Shown here: positions 1 to 8,986 of the stretch, piece by piece
Numbering within the stretch: the stretch's first letter is position 1
How the letters are laid out: every line of letters starts with the position of its first letter
From: an uncultured Catenibacterium sp.
GTDB lineage: Bacteria > Bacillota_I > Bacilli_A > Erysipelotrichales > Coprobacillaceae
Reading direction: 5' to 3'
DNA: 13,745 bases
Assembly (NCBI RefSeq): GCF_900764565.1
Contig: NZ_CAAFOM010000032.1
Location: 1 to 13,745, forward strand
The notes under the pieces: model-generated
Databases searched by the model: none
What the model saw: only the letters and a program-made list of their open reading frames with translations
Told to the model about the DNA's origin: nothing
Translations under genes and position numbers: made by a program

Positions 1-23
1 TATATGACTCGTTAAGTGATTTT

Positions 24-797
24 TTATTCACATTTGGTCATATAAAGATTTCTTCCCTCAAATGAGAATACACAAATATCACTTTTACTTTGCATATAAG
101 CTGAGTAATTGAAGCGTGATGGTGATAATGTATCCTTCATATCTTCAATATCTACAATCAATTTCTTGCCATCATCAAGAATCAAGGCTACACGTTCATC
201 ATATCCTTTTTCTGGATAATAAACGATATCACTTACTGCATTTCTGATAGTAACAGGAATAGAAGCATATTGACTTGCTAATTCTTCTACTGCCTTTAAA
301 TCACTAAATCCTGAAATCTTAGGAATCTGTTTAAGGCCTGTATAATTCATACCTTCAACAACTTCAATAAGCTTTCCTTCTTCAGTCACAACATAAGTCT
401 TATTGTTAAGTTCCATATAAGCTACTAAGCCTGCTTCCTGAATTTCAATTGAAACACCACCTAAGATGTTATGAGTGACATAAGCCTTAGATACAAGCCC
501 TGTCTTCTTCAAATTCTTCTTAATTGTGTCATTATTCAAAAGCAGATGATAAGTATGATTTGTAATACCTGATTCCTTCACAATCAGATCCTTTGATAAT
601 TGAGAATTGCCAGTGACATGAATAGACATGACCTTTGATAATGGGGATACAATATATCCTAAAACAACTAGAAGAATTATACCGATAAGTATCAAACGAC
701 GCTTTCTTCTTTTTCTTCTTCGTCTGCTTTTTTCAATCAATTCACGTGATGGGCTGCGATCATATTCATTGAATAGAAAATCGGGTTTCTTATCCAT
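24..797 (-). CDS. divIB: Cell division protein DivIB/FtsQ
   Basis: Bitopic divisome protein that works with FtsL and DivIC to recruit and activate the septal synthase. The 257-residue product has a cytoplasmic tail with a strongly basic run (residues 23-34), one membrane segment (about 35-51, LILIGIILLVVLGYIV), and an extracellular POTRA domain (about 56-122) opening with the typical MSIHVTGNSQLS motif. The rest is the beta domain and a short C-terminal tail. This matches the usual Firmicutes DivIB layout and length. I place the start at the ATG at 795-797, two bases after the murB stop. An upstream in-frame TTG at 807-809 would add four residues but has no Shine-Dalgarno at a useful distance, so coupling to murB translation is more likely. 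It is the last visible dcw gene; the following gene (often ftsA or ftsZ) would lie left of the window. Confidence 0.9.
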   Translation of the reverse strand: MDKKPDFLFNEYDRSPSRELIEKSRRRRKRRKRRLILIGIILLVVLGYIVSPLSKVMSIHVTGNSQLSKDLIVKESGITNHTYHLLLNNDTIKKNLKKTGLVSKAYVTHNILGGVSIEIQEAGLVAYMELNNKTYVVTEEGKLIEVVEGMNYTGLKQIPKISGFSDLKAVEELASQYASIPVTIRNAVSDIVYYPEKGYDERVALILDDGKKLIVDIEDMKDTLSPSRFNYSAYMQSKSDICVFSFEGRNLYMTKCE

Positions 798-799
798 AT

Positions 800-1711
800 T
801 TAATCCCAATTCACTAAAATAACTTCTTTATGAAGCTTTACTCCAAACTTCTCATAAACAGTCTGTTCAACAAATCTAATTAGATCAAGAATATCCTTAG
901 CACTTGCATAACCATTGTTTACAATGAAATTTGAATGTTTAGGTGATACCTGTGCACCACCAATTTCATAACCGCGCAGCCCTGCTTCATCAATATAACG
1001 CCATGCAGGTTTTTCTTCTGGATTTCTAAAAACACTGCCTGCACAGGCAAAATTCCATGGCTGTGTACTCATTCGACGTTCTTTACGTTTATCAAGTACT
1101 TTACGGATTTCCCCTGGATCTTTTGCAGTCATTTCAAATGTTGCATCAAGAATAATCCAATTCGGATGTTTCTGTAATACAGAATGACGATAAGAGAATT
1201 CCATATCTTCCTTACTTAATGTAATCACATTAAGTTCATCATCAAGCACACGTGCGCACTTGAATACATCTGCCATACAATACTTATAAGCACCAGCATT
1301 CATAAAAATGCCGCCACCCATATCTCCAGGAATACCACCCATGAATTCAAAGCCTGATAATCCTGCTTTAGCACTTGAATAAGCTAAGGCAATCATAGAG
1401 ACACCTGCTTGTGCCACGATAGTGCTGCCATTCATCTTGACATCATCAAATGATTTCATAGAGATGATCACACCATCATATTCTTTATCACTAAATAGGA
1501 GATCACTGCCATTACCAATAACCATGCGTTTAATATCATGATCACGGCAATATTTTAAAGTCTGAATAAGTGAATCGATATCCTTTGCTTTAACGAATAT
1601 CTTGGCAGGCCCACCTACTTTATAGGTTGTATGCTTGTACATAGGTTCATTTTCAATCACCTTGCCTACTTCCATAGACATAAAATCTTCATATACCTGC
1701 TTCACATCCAT
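800..1711 (-). CDS. murB: UDP-N-acetylenolpyruvoylglucosamine reductase MurB
   Basis: Cytoplasmic FAD enzyme that uses NADPH to reduce UDP-GlcNAc-enolpyruvate to UDP-MurNAc, the second committed step of peptidoglycan precursor synthesis. The 303-residue product shows the FAD-binding features RMVIGNGSDLLF (62-73) and the glycine-rich GGIPGDMGGGIFMNAGAY (125-142). It also has the YRxS arginine (Arg176), the proton-donor serine in CAGSVFRNP (Ser226) and the C-terminal catalytic Glu296. The layout is the short type II MurB of Gram-positives. The ATG at 1709-1711 is preceded by AGGAGG encoded within the last codons of murG (the Gly-Gly-Arg end), and only one base separates the murG stop from this start, so the two are tightly coupled. 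Normal length; no damage seen. Confidence 0.96.
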   Translation of the reverse strand: MDVKQVYEDFMSMEVGKVIENEPMYKHTTYKVGGPAKIFVKAKDIDSLIQTLKYCRDHDIKRMVIGNGSDLLFSDKEYDGVIISMKSFDDVKMNGSTIVAQAGVSMIALAYSSAKAGLSGFEFMGGIPGDMGGGIFMNAGAYKYCMADVFKCARVLDDELNVITLSKEDMEFSYRHSVLQKHPNWIILDATFEMTAKDPGEIRKVLDKRKERRMSTQPWNFACAGSVFRNPEEKPAWRYIDEAGLRGYEIGGAQVSPKHSNFIVNNGYASAKDILDLIRFVEQTVYEKFGVKLHKEVILVNWD

Positions 1712-1712
1712 A

Positions 1713-2801
1713 TTAGCGTCCTCCTGTTAACTTTAAAATTTCTTTATAAATATCCTCACATGCATGAGGTTTACCTAAAGCAAGTGCTTTTTGTGATAAT
1801 TCTTTACGCATTTCCTCATTGTTCATATACTGATCAACGACTTCTACAAAGGCATCTGCATTTAAATCCTTTTCAAGGATAAGATGTGCTGCACCCTTGC
1901 TGACAAGTTCACGGGCATTATACTCCTGATGATTAGCCACAACATATGGACTAGGAATAATAATAGATGCAGTACCGAGTGCTGTCATTTCAGCAAGAGT
2001 TGTAGCTCCTGCACGACTGACTGCTAAGTCACAGCTATGTAATACACTTGGCATATCATCAATATAAGGCAATACATGAATAGAATCACTTAAGTCCTTA
2101 AGTTCTTCTTTCATCTTTTCATAATAAGTCTTACCTGTAACATAAAGGACATCATACTCTTTATGATCCATCTTATGTAAAGCATCCTTCATCACTGCAT
2201 TAACTGTTGCAGATCCTAATGATCCCATAACAATGACCATGACTTTTCTATCAGGTGCAATATTATAAAGATCATGAACATCTTTAAGAACTCCTTCAGA
2301 TACAACAGAGGCACGTGGGTTACCAAGTAACTTAGTCTTATCCTGTGGGAATGCTTCTAAAGCTTTTTCATAACAGCAGATAATTTCATCTACACGTTTA
2401 ATTAAGATCTTATTTGTAAGACCAATGATGGAATTCTGTTCATGAATCATTGTCTTATAGCCTTTCTGACTTGCTGCTAGGACAATAGATGCACTTGGAT
2501 AGCCACCAAACCCAATAACGATATCAGGGTTGAATTCTTTTAAAATCTTCTTAGAAGACTTTAAAGACTTTAAGAAAATCAAAGCATTTTTTGCTTTCTG
2601 TAAAGGATTACCAACAAGACCTTTTACATGTAATCCACGATAATTAAGCCCCATCTGAGGTACAATCTGAGACTCTAGTCTATCTGTTGTTCCTACAAAT
2701 AAGAATTCTGTATCAGGATCACATTTTTTAATATAATCAACTAAGGCAAGAGCAGGATAAATATGTCCTCCTGTTCCACCAGCACTTACTATAATTTTCA
2801 T
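1713..2801 (-). CDS. murG: Lipid II synthase MurG (GlcNAc transferase)
   Basis: Peripheral membrane GT28 glycosyltransferase that adds GlcNAc from UDP-GlcNAc to lipid I on the inner face of the membrane, making lipid II. The 362-residue product starts with the nucleotide/lipid-binding loop GGTGGHIYPAL (8-18). It has the second glycine-rich motif IGFGGYPS (96-103), HEQNSIIGLTNK (120-131), and the C-terminal UDP-GlcNAc site SRAGATTLAE (262-271) followed by NHQEYNA (290-296). Length is normal for the family. Its Shine-Dalgarno (TAGGAGTGA) overlaps the TAG stop of murD, with 11 bases between the murD stop and the murG ATG. In B. subtilis an ftsW-family gene (spoVE) sits between murD and murG; here the two are adjacent. 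Confidence 0.97.
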   Translation of the reverse strand: MKIIVSAGGTGGHIYPALALVDYIKKCDPDTEFLFVGTTDRLESQIVPQMGLNYRGLHVKGLVGNPLQKAKNALIFLKSLKSSKKILKEFNPDIVIGFGGYPSASIVLAASQKGYKTMIHEQNSIIGLTNKILIKRVDEIICCYEKALEAFPQDKTKLLGNPRASVVSEGVLKDVHDLYNIAPDRKVMVIVMGSLGSATVNAVMKDALHKMDHKEYDVLYVTGKTYYEKMKEELKDLSDSIHVLPYIDDMPSVLHSCDLAVSRAGATTLAEMTALGTASIIIPSPYVVANHQEYNARELVSKGAAHLILEKDLNADAFVEVVDQYMNNEEMRKELSQKALALGKPHACEDIYKEILKLTGGR

Positions 2802-2812
2802 TTAACTCACTC

Positions 2813-4153
2813 CTATAACTTGTTCACGATGTCCTTGAAGACATTTCCTCTTTCAACATAACTATGGAATTCATCAAATGAACTTGTTGAAGGAGAAAGC
2901 AATACAACATCGCCTTCTTTGGCAATTTCTTTTGCTTTTAAAATAGCATCTTTCATATGATCTACAACGATAGTATGAGGATGTGCCATATCTTTAGAGA
3001 AACGTTCTTTTGTTTCACCAAAACAGATCAATGTCTTAATAAGAGGGTTCTGTTCTCTCACATCTTTTAAATCAAGATTCTTTTCATGACCACCCATCAA
3101 TAAAATAACAGGCTTTTCAAACGCTTTAATCGCAATGACTGCAGCATCTGTATTTGTTCCTTTAGAGTCGTTGTAATAACGTACACCGTCAAGTTCTCTT
3201 ACAAATTCAATACGATGTTCTACACCCTTGAATGCTGCAAGCGTATCATGAATTGAGTCAAGTGAGACACCTACTGCCGCGCAAGATGCAATAGCCACCA
3301 TCATATTTGCTACATTATGTAAGCCTACAATCTTGATTTCATCACGATCAATAACCTTCTGACCTTTATAATAGATTGCATTATCCTTTAATTCGACATC
3401 TGCATGTCCTTTAACTGAGAATGTTTCAATACGTGATGGAACTGGATACTTTGCTAAATAAGACCGTAAAGTCTCATCATCACTATTATTAATAAATAAA
3501 TCTTTCTCATCCTGATTCATATAAATACGCATCTTAGATGCATAATATTCATCTAAAGAATCCATATAATCAAGATGATCCGGTGTTAAATTAAGAACTG
3601 ATGCCACTTCTGGCTTGAATTCTTCAATATCAATCAACTGGAAGTTAGACATTTCAACAACGATATCATGTCCTTCTTCTTCATATAAATGTTCATTTAA
3701 TACGACTTCACAATAAGGAATTCCGTAGTTACCGCAAATATGTGCCTTGCGACCTGCAGCCTTTAAGATTTCATAAATCAAAGTTACTGTCGTAGTCTTT
3801 CCATTTGTTCCTGTTACAGCAATATAATGCTGCTTTTTAGCTACTTTATAGCCTAATTCAATTTCTGTATAAACAGGAATACCACGTTCCTTTAAACGTA
3901 AGATAAATGGTGCATGATAATTAATACCCGGATTCTTAACAACAAAGTCAAAATCTCTTTCAAATAATTCATCTGGCTGTCCGCCACATACCATTTCAAT
4001 TCCTTCACTCACATAAGTGTCATATTCAGGAATATCTTCTTTTTTCTTTGATTCATTAATAGTGATATCAGCATGCATGAACTTTAATAATTCAACTGCT
4101 GCCTTTCCACTTTTTGCAAGTCCTAATACAAGTACTTTTTTGCCTTTAAACAT
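2813..4153 (-). CDS. murD: UDP-MurNAc-L-Ala:D-Glu ligase MurD
   Basis: Cytoplasmic ATP-dependent Mur ligase that adds D-glutamate to UDP-MurNAc-L-alanine. In the 446-residue product the N-terminal Rossmann domain carries VLVLGLAKSGKAA (7-19). The central ATPase domain has the P-loop VTGTNGKTT (113-121), the Mur-ligase motif NLTPDHLDYM (188-197) and GLHNVANMMVA (277-287). The C-terminal domain carries GVEHRIEFV (310-318) and YYNDSKGTNTDAA (326-338). These motifs separate MurD from MurC, MurE and MurF. The murD ATG directly abuts the mraY stop (TAAATG) with no spacer, and an AGGGGTG Shine-Dalgarno lies inside the mraY end, so expression is coupled. Residues 352-359 read LMGGHEKN where many MurD proteins have AGGxDKG; I take this as lineage variation. 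Confidence 0.96.
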   Translation of the reverse strand: MFKGKKVLVLGLAKSGKAAVELLKFMHADITINESKKKEDIPEYDTYVSEGIEMVCGGQPDELFERDFDFVVKNPGINYHAPFILRLKERGIPVYTEIELGYKVAKKQHYIAVTGTNGKTTTVTLIYEILKAAGRKAHICGNYGIPYCEVVLNEHLYEEEGHDIVVEMSNFQLIDIEEFKPEVASVLNLTPDHLDYMDSLDEYYASKMRIYMNQDEKDLFINNSDDETLRSYLAKYPVPSRIETFSVKGHADVELKDNAIYYKGQKVIDRDEIKIVGLHNVANMMVAIASCAAVGVSLDSIHDTLAAFKGVEHRIEFVRELDGVRYYNDSKGTNTDAAVIAIKAFEKPVILLMGGHEKNLDLKDVREQNPLIKTLICFGETKERFSKDMAHPHTIVVDHMKDAILKAKEIAKEGDVVLLSPSTSSFDEFHSYVERGNVFKDIVNKL

Positions 4154-5122
4154 TTATAACACCCCTAACAATAATCCAATAATTCCAGCAATAAATCCAA
4201 CAGCCCAGAAAGTGACAACAACCTTATTTTCACTCCATCCACACATTTCAAAATGATGATGGATAGGTGCCATCTTGAATACTCTCTTACCTCTTGTCTT
4301 AAATGAAATAACCTGAATACATACAGATAAAGTTTCAATGAGTGGCACAATACCAATAATAAGCACAAGAAGTTCCTGTTTAGTGATGACTGCAAATGCA
4401 GCAAGAATACCACCTAACGCAAGAGAACCACAATCACCCATGAAAATCTTAGCTGGATGTGCGTTGAATACTAAGAAGCCAGTCAAACCACCCATCAATG
4501 CCGCACCAAAGATAGCTGCTTCAACATTCTTACTTAAGATTGCAAAAGCGACAAATGGTGTTAATGCAATGATCATAAGTCCTGTTGCAAGTCCATCTAA
4601 TCCATCTGTTAAATTCACTGCATTTGATTCAGCAGTAAACATGAAATAAACAAAGATTGGATAGAACCATCCTAGATTCACACTCACATGAGCAATTGGA
4701 ATAATAATTTCAGTTGAGAAATTAGGTAAGAATTGTTTTGCTAAGAAATAGAATGCAATGGCAACAACTGACTGCATTGCATATTTATAGCTTGGCTTCA
4801 AACCTTTATTACTGTGCTGTACAACGATTAAATAGTCATCAATAAATCCAATAATACCGAATCCTACTAACGCAAATGTCAATAAGTTAACATAAGGATT
4901 CATGAAATTTTGATAATGACAGATATAAGCAGCAATCACAGCAGCTACAATGAATACCACACCACCCATTGTAGGCGTACCACCCTTTTTCTTATGAGAA
5001 GCAAGTCCCTCTTCTCTTTCTACCTGCCCAAACTTTAATTTATGTAAGTAAGGTATAACCTTAGGCATAGCGACAAGTACGAGTGCTAATGCCACGATAA
5101 AACTGATCATTAATAGAAACAT
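4154..5122 (-). CDS. mraY: Phospho-MurNAc-pentapeptide transferase MraY
   Basis: Integral membrane enzyme that transfers phospho-MurNAc-pentapeptide from UDP to undecaprenyl phosphate, producing lipid I. The 322-residue, multi-spanning hydrophobic protein carries all family signatures: KKKGGTPTMGG (44-54), the aspartate pair in IDDYLIV (94-100), NAVNLTDGLDGLA (167-179) with catalytic-site Asp173 and Asp176, FNAHPAKIFMGDCGSLALGG (219-238) and the histidine-rich PIHHHFE loop (286-292). It has a strong Shine-Dalgarno (AGGGAGG) before the ATG at 5120-5122. A 65-base gap separates it from the upstream PBP gene, the largest inside this operon. B. subtilis has further genes here (spoVD, murE), and murE is absent. 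Confidence 0.97.
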   Translation of the reverse strand: MFLLMISFIVALALVLVAMPKVIPYLHKLKFGQVEREEGLASHKKKGGTPTMGGVVFIVAAVIAAYICHYQNFMNPYVNLLTFALVGFGIIGFIDDYLIVVQHSNKGLKPSYKYAMQSVVAIAFYFLAKQFLPNFSTEIIIPIAHVSVNLGWFYPIFVYFMFTAESNAVNLTDGLDGLATGLMIIALTPFVAFAILSKNVEAAIFGAALMGGLTGFLVFNAHPAKIFMGDCGSLALGGILAAFAVITKQELLVLIIGIVPLIETLSVCIQVISFKTRGKRVFKMAPIHHHFEMCGWSENKVVVTFWAVGFIAGIIGLLLGVL

Positions 5123-5141
5123 GAAAATTTCCTCCCTCTAT

Positions 5142-5176
5142 TTTACCCCACAAGTGTAGCATAATATGGGTGTAAA
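5142..5176 (-). other. Weak hairpin in the pbpB-mraY gap
   Basis: Read on the minus strand, TTTACACCC (5176-5168) can pair with GGGGTAAA (5149-5142), giving about 8 bp with one bulged A and an 18-nt loop. It ends just before the mraY Shine-Dalgarno. It is not followed by a T-tract, so it is not a normal terminator, and I found no convincing -35/-10 pair in the gap. It may be a leader/processing structure or may have no function. Confidence 0.2.
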
Positions 5177-5187
5177 TACAATGTCAC

Positions 5188-7311
5188 TTATTTTGCATAA
5201 AGCTCAATAACAGTGCCTTGTTTTAATTCAGTTCCCTTTGTAATACTCTGGGCATAAATAGAACCCAGACCATTCATCTTGATTTCAACTCCTGTCAATG
5301 ATGCAAAGGCTTCAGCTTCTTTACGAGACCAGCCTAGCATTGAAGGCATTGTATATTTCTGTCCATCTGTTAATACAAGAACCTTAGAACCTGTCGTTAC
5401 TTCAGTTGTACCAGATGGATACTGCCCAATAACTGTAGAACCATCACCAATCACAACAGGTGTTAATGAATGCTTCTTTAAGATGCCTTCTACATATTGT
5501 GTACTCTGGTTCATATAGTTATTTAATACATAAGGTGTTGTATTCACCTTTTCAGTATCTTTACTTAAGATATTGAGTGCTGATTTGATAATACTCTTAA
5601 CAAGTGCACCAGAATAATTTGTACCGCTCTTTTCATTCTGGAACCAGACAATGACTTCTACTTCAGGATCACGATAAGGTGCCATACCAACAAAGGAATG
5701 CGTATGCTTTGTAGATGAATAAGCACCATTTTCAGCAATCTGACCTGTACCTGTCTTACCGATGATTTCAACTGATGAATCCTTATAATCACGACCTGTA
5801 GAACCATCAATATTAACAACACCATAAAGAAGTGTTCTCATTTGTGCAACTGCTTCAGTAGAATAGATCTTCTTAGAATAAGAAGTCTTAGCAGTATAAA
5901 GTGTTTTACCATTTGTTGGATTAACTACTTTTTCTACTAAATAAGGTTCTACTGTACGTCCATCATTCGCAAATGCTGAATAGCCTCTTAATAATTGTAA
6001 TGTCGTAATAGAAGATCCTTGACCAAATCCAGTTGTGAAATATTCAAGACTCTTTGTTTTACCATCAAAGCCTTTCACACCACTTCCTGAGAATAAGCCA
6101 TCTACTTTACTTGTCTGGAATAATCCAAGATTCTTATAGTCTTCTATAAGACTGGACATATTTGTATGTTCAGCAAGAATATGACAAATAGCTGTATTTG
6201 AAGAATGGTACAAACCATCACGATAAGTAATGCGTCCCCATCCTGTTCTGTTATGGTCGTGAATTGTCGCAATTACACGGCCATTAGATTTATAGTCATA
6301 TGTTCCTGAGTTATATTTACTATCTAAGTCTAATACACCATCTGTTAAAGCATTTGCGTATACAAATGGTTTAAAAACCGAACCACATTCAAATGCTTCA
6401 TTGAGGAATGTATCATTATAGTTTGTGAAATTACGTTTATTAGGATCAAATGAAGGATAATTAGAAATCGCCAGCAATGCACCTGTCTTCGCATTCATAA
6501 CAGCTGCACAGGCTTTAGTGGCCTTCGTATTTTCCTGCATATCTTTCATTAGTGAATCCAATTCTGTCTGAAGAGTAGAATTAATTGTCAAATAGACATC
6601 ATTACCACTCACTGCCTTCTTATCAGAAATAACACCATTAGGCAATGTATTACGTTTAGAATCTACTAAGTAGATTCTTTCGCCATTTGTACCCTTAAGC
6701 CAGTTATTGTAGCTCTTTTCAATACCTATTTGTCCAATGATATTGTAAGGGTCTGTTTCTGCAGCCACAGCCGCATATCCTACTTCATAACTTGCAAAAT
6801 CACCAAAACGATAATTACGTGAAGTCACTTCATCAAATTCAAGGCCTGGTAATTCTAATGATTGAATCTTTTCTTTTGTGATCGAAGAAAGATTACGACC
6901 ATAATTTCCAAACTCTACCTGATATGTATTCTGGTTAAGACGTGTTAAGACTGTTTGTTTTGAAACACCTAGAATAGGTGCCAATAACTCTGCTGTCTTA
7001 TTCTTATCCACTACATATTGAGGCTCCTTCTTCGCATTAACACGTTTTGCTAGAATAGCTCTTAACTTATATTTTTTTACATCAGAGGCCACGATTTCAT
7101 TATCACTTGTATAAATAGTACCACGGGCTGCCTGAACGACCTTAGTCACCTGTCCTCCTCCACGATTTTTCGCAAAGTCTCTCACATTGACATTACTGAT
7201 CATTGTCTTACCTGTTGTACACAAATAACAGACATTGATTCCTAATATAATCATCATAAAGAGGAATACAAGCATAACGACCTGACCGCTTCTATTTCTA
7301 GATCTCTTCAT
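5188..7311 (-). CDS. pbpB: Class B PBP, division transpeptidase with two PASTA domains
   Basis: Septal D,D-transpeptidase (PBP2B/SpoVD/PBP2x type) that crosslinks new peptidoglycan. The 707-residue product has a short basic cytoplasmic tail, one membrane anchor (about 11-31), and the class B dimerisation/pedestal region (about 55-240; note AARGTIYTSD at 61-70). The penicillin-binding domain (about 265-580) has the active-site tetrad SVFK (Ser311, Lys314), SSN (370-372) and KTGTG (519-523). Two PASTA repeats follow (about 592-650 and 651-707), the second opening with YTMPSMLGWS. Membrane anchor and PASTA tail place the catalytic part outside the cell at the septum. The ATG overlaps the ftsL stop by one base (TAATG). 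Whether it is the vegetative PBP2B or a sporulation SpoVD homologue cannot be decided here; as the only PBP in the cluster, a vegetative role is likely. Confidence 0.95.
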   Translation of the reverse strand: MKRSRNRSGQVVMLVFLFMMIILGINVCYLCTTGKTMISNVNVRDFAKNRGGGQVTKVVQAARGTIYTSDNEIVASDVKKYKLRAILAKRVNAKKEPQYVVDKNKTAELLAPILGVSKQTVLTRLNQNTYQVEFGNYGRNLSSITKEKIQSLELPGLEFDEVTSRNYRFGDFASYEVGYAAVAAETDPYNIIGQIGIEKSYNNWLKGTNGERIYLVDSKRNTLPNGVISDKKAVSGNDVYLTINSTLQTELDSLMKDMQENTKATKACAAVMNAKTGALLAISNYPSFDPNKRNFTNYNDTFLNEAFECGSVFKPFVYANALTDGVLDLDSKYNSGTYDYKSNGRVIATIHDHNRTGWGRITYRDGLYHSSNTAICHILAEHTNMSSLIEDYKNLGLFQTSKVDGLFSGSGVKGFDGKTKSLEYFTTGFGQGSSITTLQLLRGYSAFANDGRTVEPYLVEKVVNPTNGKTLYTAKTSYSKKIYSTEAVAQMRTLLYGVVNIDGSTGRDYKDSSVEIIGKTGTGQIAENGAYSSTKHTHSFVGMAPYRDPEVEVIVWFQNEKSGTNYSGALVKSIIKSALNILSKDTEKVNTTPYVLNNYMNQSTQYVEGILKKHSLTPVVIGDGSTVIGQYPSGTTEVTTGSKVLVLTDGQKYTMPSMLGWSRKEAEAFASLTGVEIKMNGLGSIYAQSITKGTELKQGTVIELYAK

Positions 7312-7601
7312 TATTCTTCAGCTCCTACCACTGCAGCAGCTGCAGAACTAGGCTGATAATCATAACCTTTCTTTGTTGCAACATCTTTCATACGTGAGAA
7401 AGAAGCCAATTCTTGTTTAGACATTTCTAAAGCATCAATATCTGACTGGACTTCCGCAATTTCATCCTGTGTCTCTTTGATATCTGCATTAAGCTGAGAT
7501 TCATAAGAATTCAAATAAATACTACCCACCAAAAAAAGCACAAAAGAGAAAGCAAGCAACACTTCAGTAAACTTTAAAAATCTTGATTTTCTTCTTTTCA
7601 T
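7311..7601 (-). CDS. ftsL: Cell division protein FtsL
   Basis: Small bitopic divisome protein that pairs with DivIC through a coiled coil and, with DivIB, activates the septal PBP. The 96-residue product has a basic N-terminus (MKRRKSRFLK), a membrane segment at about 12-30, then a heptad-rich coiled coil at about 34-66 (LNADIKETQDEIAEVQSDI region). The tail is low in complexity and alanine-rich (86-90). FtsL diverges quickly in sequence, so the call rests on topology, length and its position between rsmH and the PBP gene, which is diagnostic. Both ends overlap neighbours by one base (TAATG at the rsmH-ftsL and ftsL-PBP junctions). The Shine-Dalgarno is weak and translational coupling probably sets expression. 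Confidence 0.9.
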   Translation of the reverse strand: MKRRKSRFLKFTEVLLAFSFVLFLVGSIYLNSYESQLNADIKETQDEIAEVQSDIDALEMSKQELASFSRMKDVATKKGYDYQPSSAAAAVVGAEE

Positions 7602-8539
7602 TATTCATCACGTATCCTTTCTATCACTCTTAATTTAGCTGAATGAGAACGTCTGTTCTCTGATAATTCTTTTTCATCTGCCACAATAGGCTTTCTTGTT
7701 ACTTTCTTAAAACGAGGCTGATATTCATCTGGAATAACTGGCATGCCCATTGGTAAGTCTGGGACCGCAGTCTTTTCATTAAACATGTATTTAGTGATCT
7801 TGTCTTCTAACGAATGGAAGCTGATAACTGCAACACGTCCACCTACATTTAATAAGTCTAATGAGTCTGTTAAAGCACGTTCAAATACATTAAGCTCATC
7901 ATTTACTTCAATACGAATAGCCTGGAATGTACGTTTTGCTGGATGACCACCTGTACGTCTTGCACGTGCTGGTATTGCCTTTTTCACAATTTCTACTAAT
8001 TCAAAAGTTGTTTCAATAGGCTTAACCTGTCTTTCTTTTTCAATCATTCTAGCGATTGATTTTGCAAACTTCTCATCCGCATACTTATATAAAATAGTCA
8101 CTAAATCCTGATAAGAGTAGTTATTCACTACTTCATAAGCACTTAATGGCTGTTCCTGATTCATACGCATATCAAGTCTTGCATCTGTATTGTAACTGAA
8201 GCCTCTTTCCGCATTATCGAACTGGGGAGAAGAAACACCTAAATCAAATACAATACCATCTACCTTATAAACACCTTCCATTGAAAGTCTTGCTTTAATT
8301 TCCTTGAAGTTTGCATGGATGATTGTAAAGTTGTCAGAAATTTTTGACAATCTTTCTCTTGCCGCTTCAATGGCATGTGTATCCTGATCAAAACAGTATA
8401 AATGTCCTGTTGTCAACTTTTCTAGAATACGAGAACTATGTCCCCCTCCTCCTAGAGTACAATCCACATAAATACCATCTTCTTTTATATTTAATGCATC
8501 AATTGTTTCATCTAATAATACACTATAGTGTTCAAACAT
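7601..8539 (-). CDS. rsmH: 16S rRNA m4C1402 methyltransferase RsmH (MraW)
   Basis: SAM-dependent methyltransferase that makes the N4-methylation of C1402 in 16S rRNA (with RsmI giving m4Cm), in the P-site region. The 312-residue product shows the SAM motif YVDCTLGGGGHS (24-35), FDLGVSSPQFD (98-108), RGFSY with DARLDMRM (112-126), HPAKRTFQAIRIEVNDEL (199-216), ISFHSLED (239-246) and the C-terminal NRRSHSAKLRVIER. I chose the ATG at 8537-8539 (MFEHYSVLL, the usual family start) because the GAGGA motif lies about 9 bases upstream of it. A second ATG at 8546-8548 overlaps the mraZ stop and would add three residues, but sits too close to that Shine-Dalgarno. Confidence 0.96.
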   Translation of the reverse strand: MFEHYSVLLDETIDALNIKEDGIYVDCTLGGGGHSSRILEKLTTGHLYCFDQDTHAIEAARERLSKISDNFTIIHANFKEIKARLSMEGVYKVDGIVFDLGVSSPQFDNAERGFSYNTDARLDMRMNQEQPLSAYEVVNNYSYQDLVTILYKYADEKFAKSIARMIEKERQVKPIETTFELVEIVKKAIPARARRTGGHPAKRTFQAIRIEVNDELNVFERALTDSLDLLNVGGRVAVISFHSLEDKITKYMFNEKTAVPDLPMGMPVIPDEYQPRFKKVTRKPIVADEKELSENRRSHSAKLRVIERIRDE

Positions 8540-8544
8540 ATTTA

Positions 8545-8976
8545 TCATTCCTCATTTTCTGATATTCTTTCTGATAATTCATCAAACTGGTCATCATATT
8601 CATCATAGAATGCTTCCCACTTGGCAGTATCCCATATTTCAATATGTTCACCAGCACCAACAATTGTACACTCCTTCTCTAGATGAGCATGTGTACGTAA
8701 TACCTGGGGAATATTGATACGACCTAATTTATCAAATTCACTGCAGCTCATACGTGAAGTCACCATACGTAAATAAGCACGTTCTTCTTTCTTCTTATTA
8801 GAAAGATTCTTTAATTCTTCATAATAAGCCTGCCAGCCTTCTTCCGTATAAATATCAAGGCAGCCTTCGTGGCCTCTCATGATATAGACATGGTCTCCGC
8901 ATTCTCCACGGAACTTAGCAGGAATGCTCAAACGGCCTTTAGTATCTAGATTGTGCTTGTACTCACCATAGAACAT
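8545..8976 (-). CDS. mraZ: Transcriptional regulator MraZ
   Basis: DNA-binding protein of the AbrB-like swapped-hairpin fold that usually represses the dcw operon it heads, forming ring-shaped oligomers. The 143-residue product contains the two tandem MraZ half-domains, each with the DxxxR motif: DTKGR followed by LSIP (11-18) and DKLGR followed by INIP (82-89). The C-terminus is acidic. Length and start (MFYGEYKHNLD) match the family. The start is preceded by GGTGAG about 7 bases upstream, which resembles a Shine-Dalgarno and coincides with the last of a series of GTGG repeats that probably bind MraZ itself. The stop lies five bases from the preferred rsmH start. Confidence 0.96.
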   Translation of the reverse strand: MFYGEYKHNLDTKGRLSIPAKFRGECGDHVYIMRGHEGCLDIYTEEGWQAYYEELKNLSNKKKEERAYLRMVTSRMSCSEFDKLGRINIPQVLRTHAHLEKECTIVGAGEHIEIWDTAKWEAFYDEYDDQFDELSERISENEE

Positions 8977-8986
8977 ACCTTACTCA

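Noticed and set aside
4165..4413. 82-codon minus-strand frame inside mraY
   Set aside because: Alternate frame of a conserved membrane gene with leucine-rich product and no start signal; a shadow.
7326..7349. CTGCAG-N3-CTGCAG near-palindrome at the ftsL end
   Set aside because: It is explained by the alanine-rich codons at the ftsL C-terminus (GCA/GCT runs); the core is not symmetric and no function is indicated.
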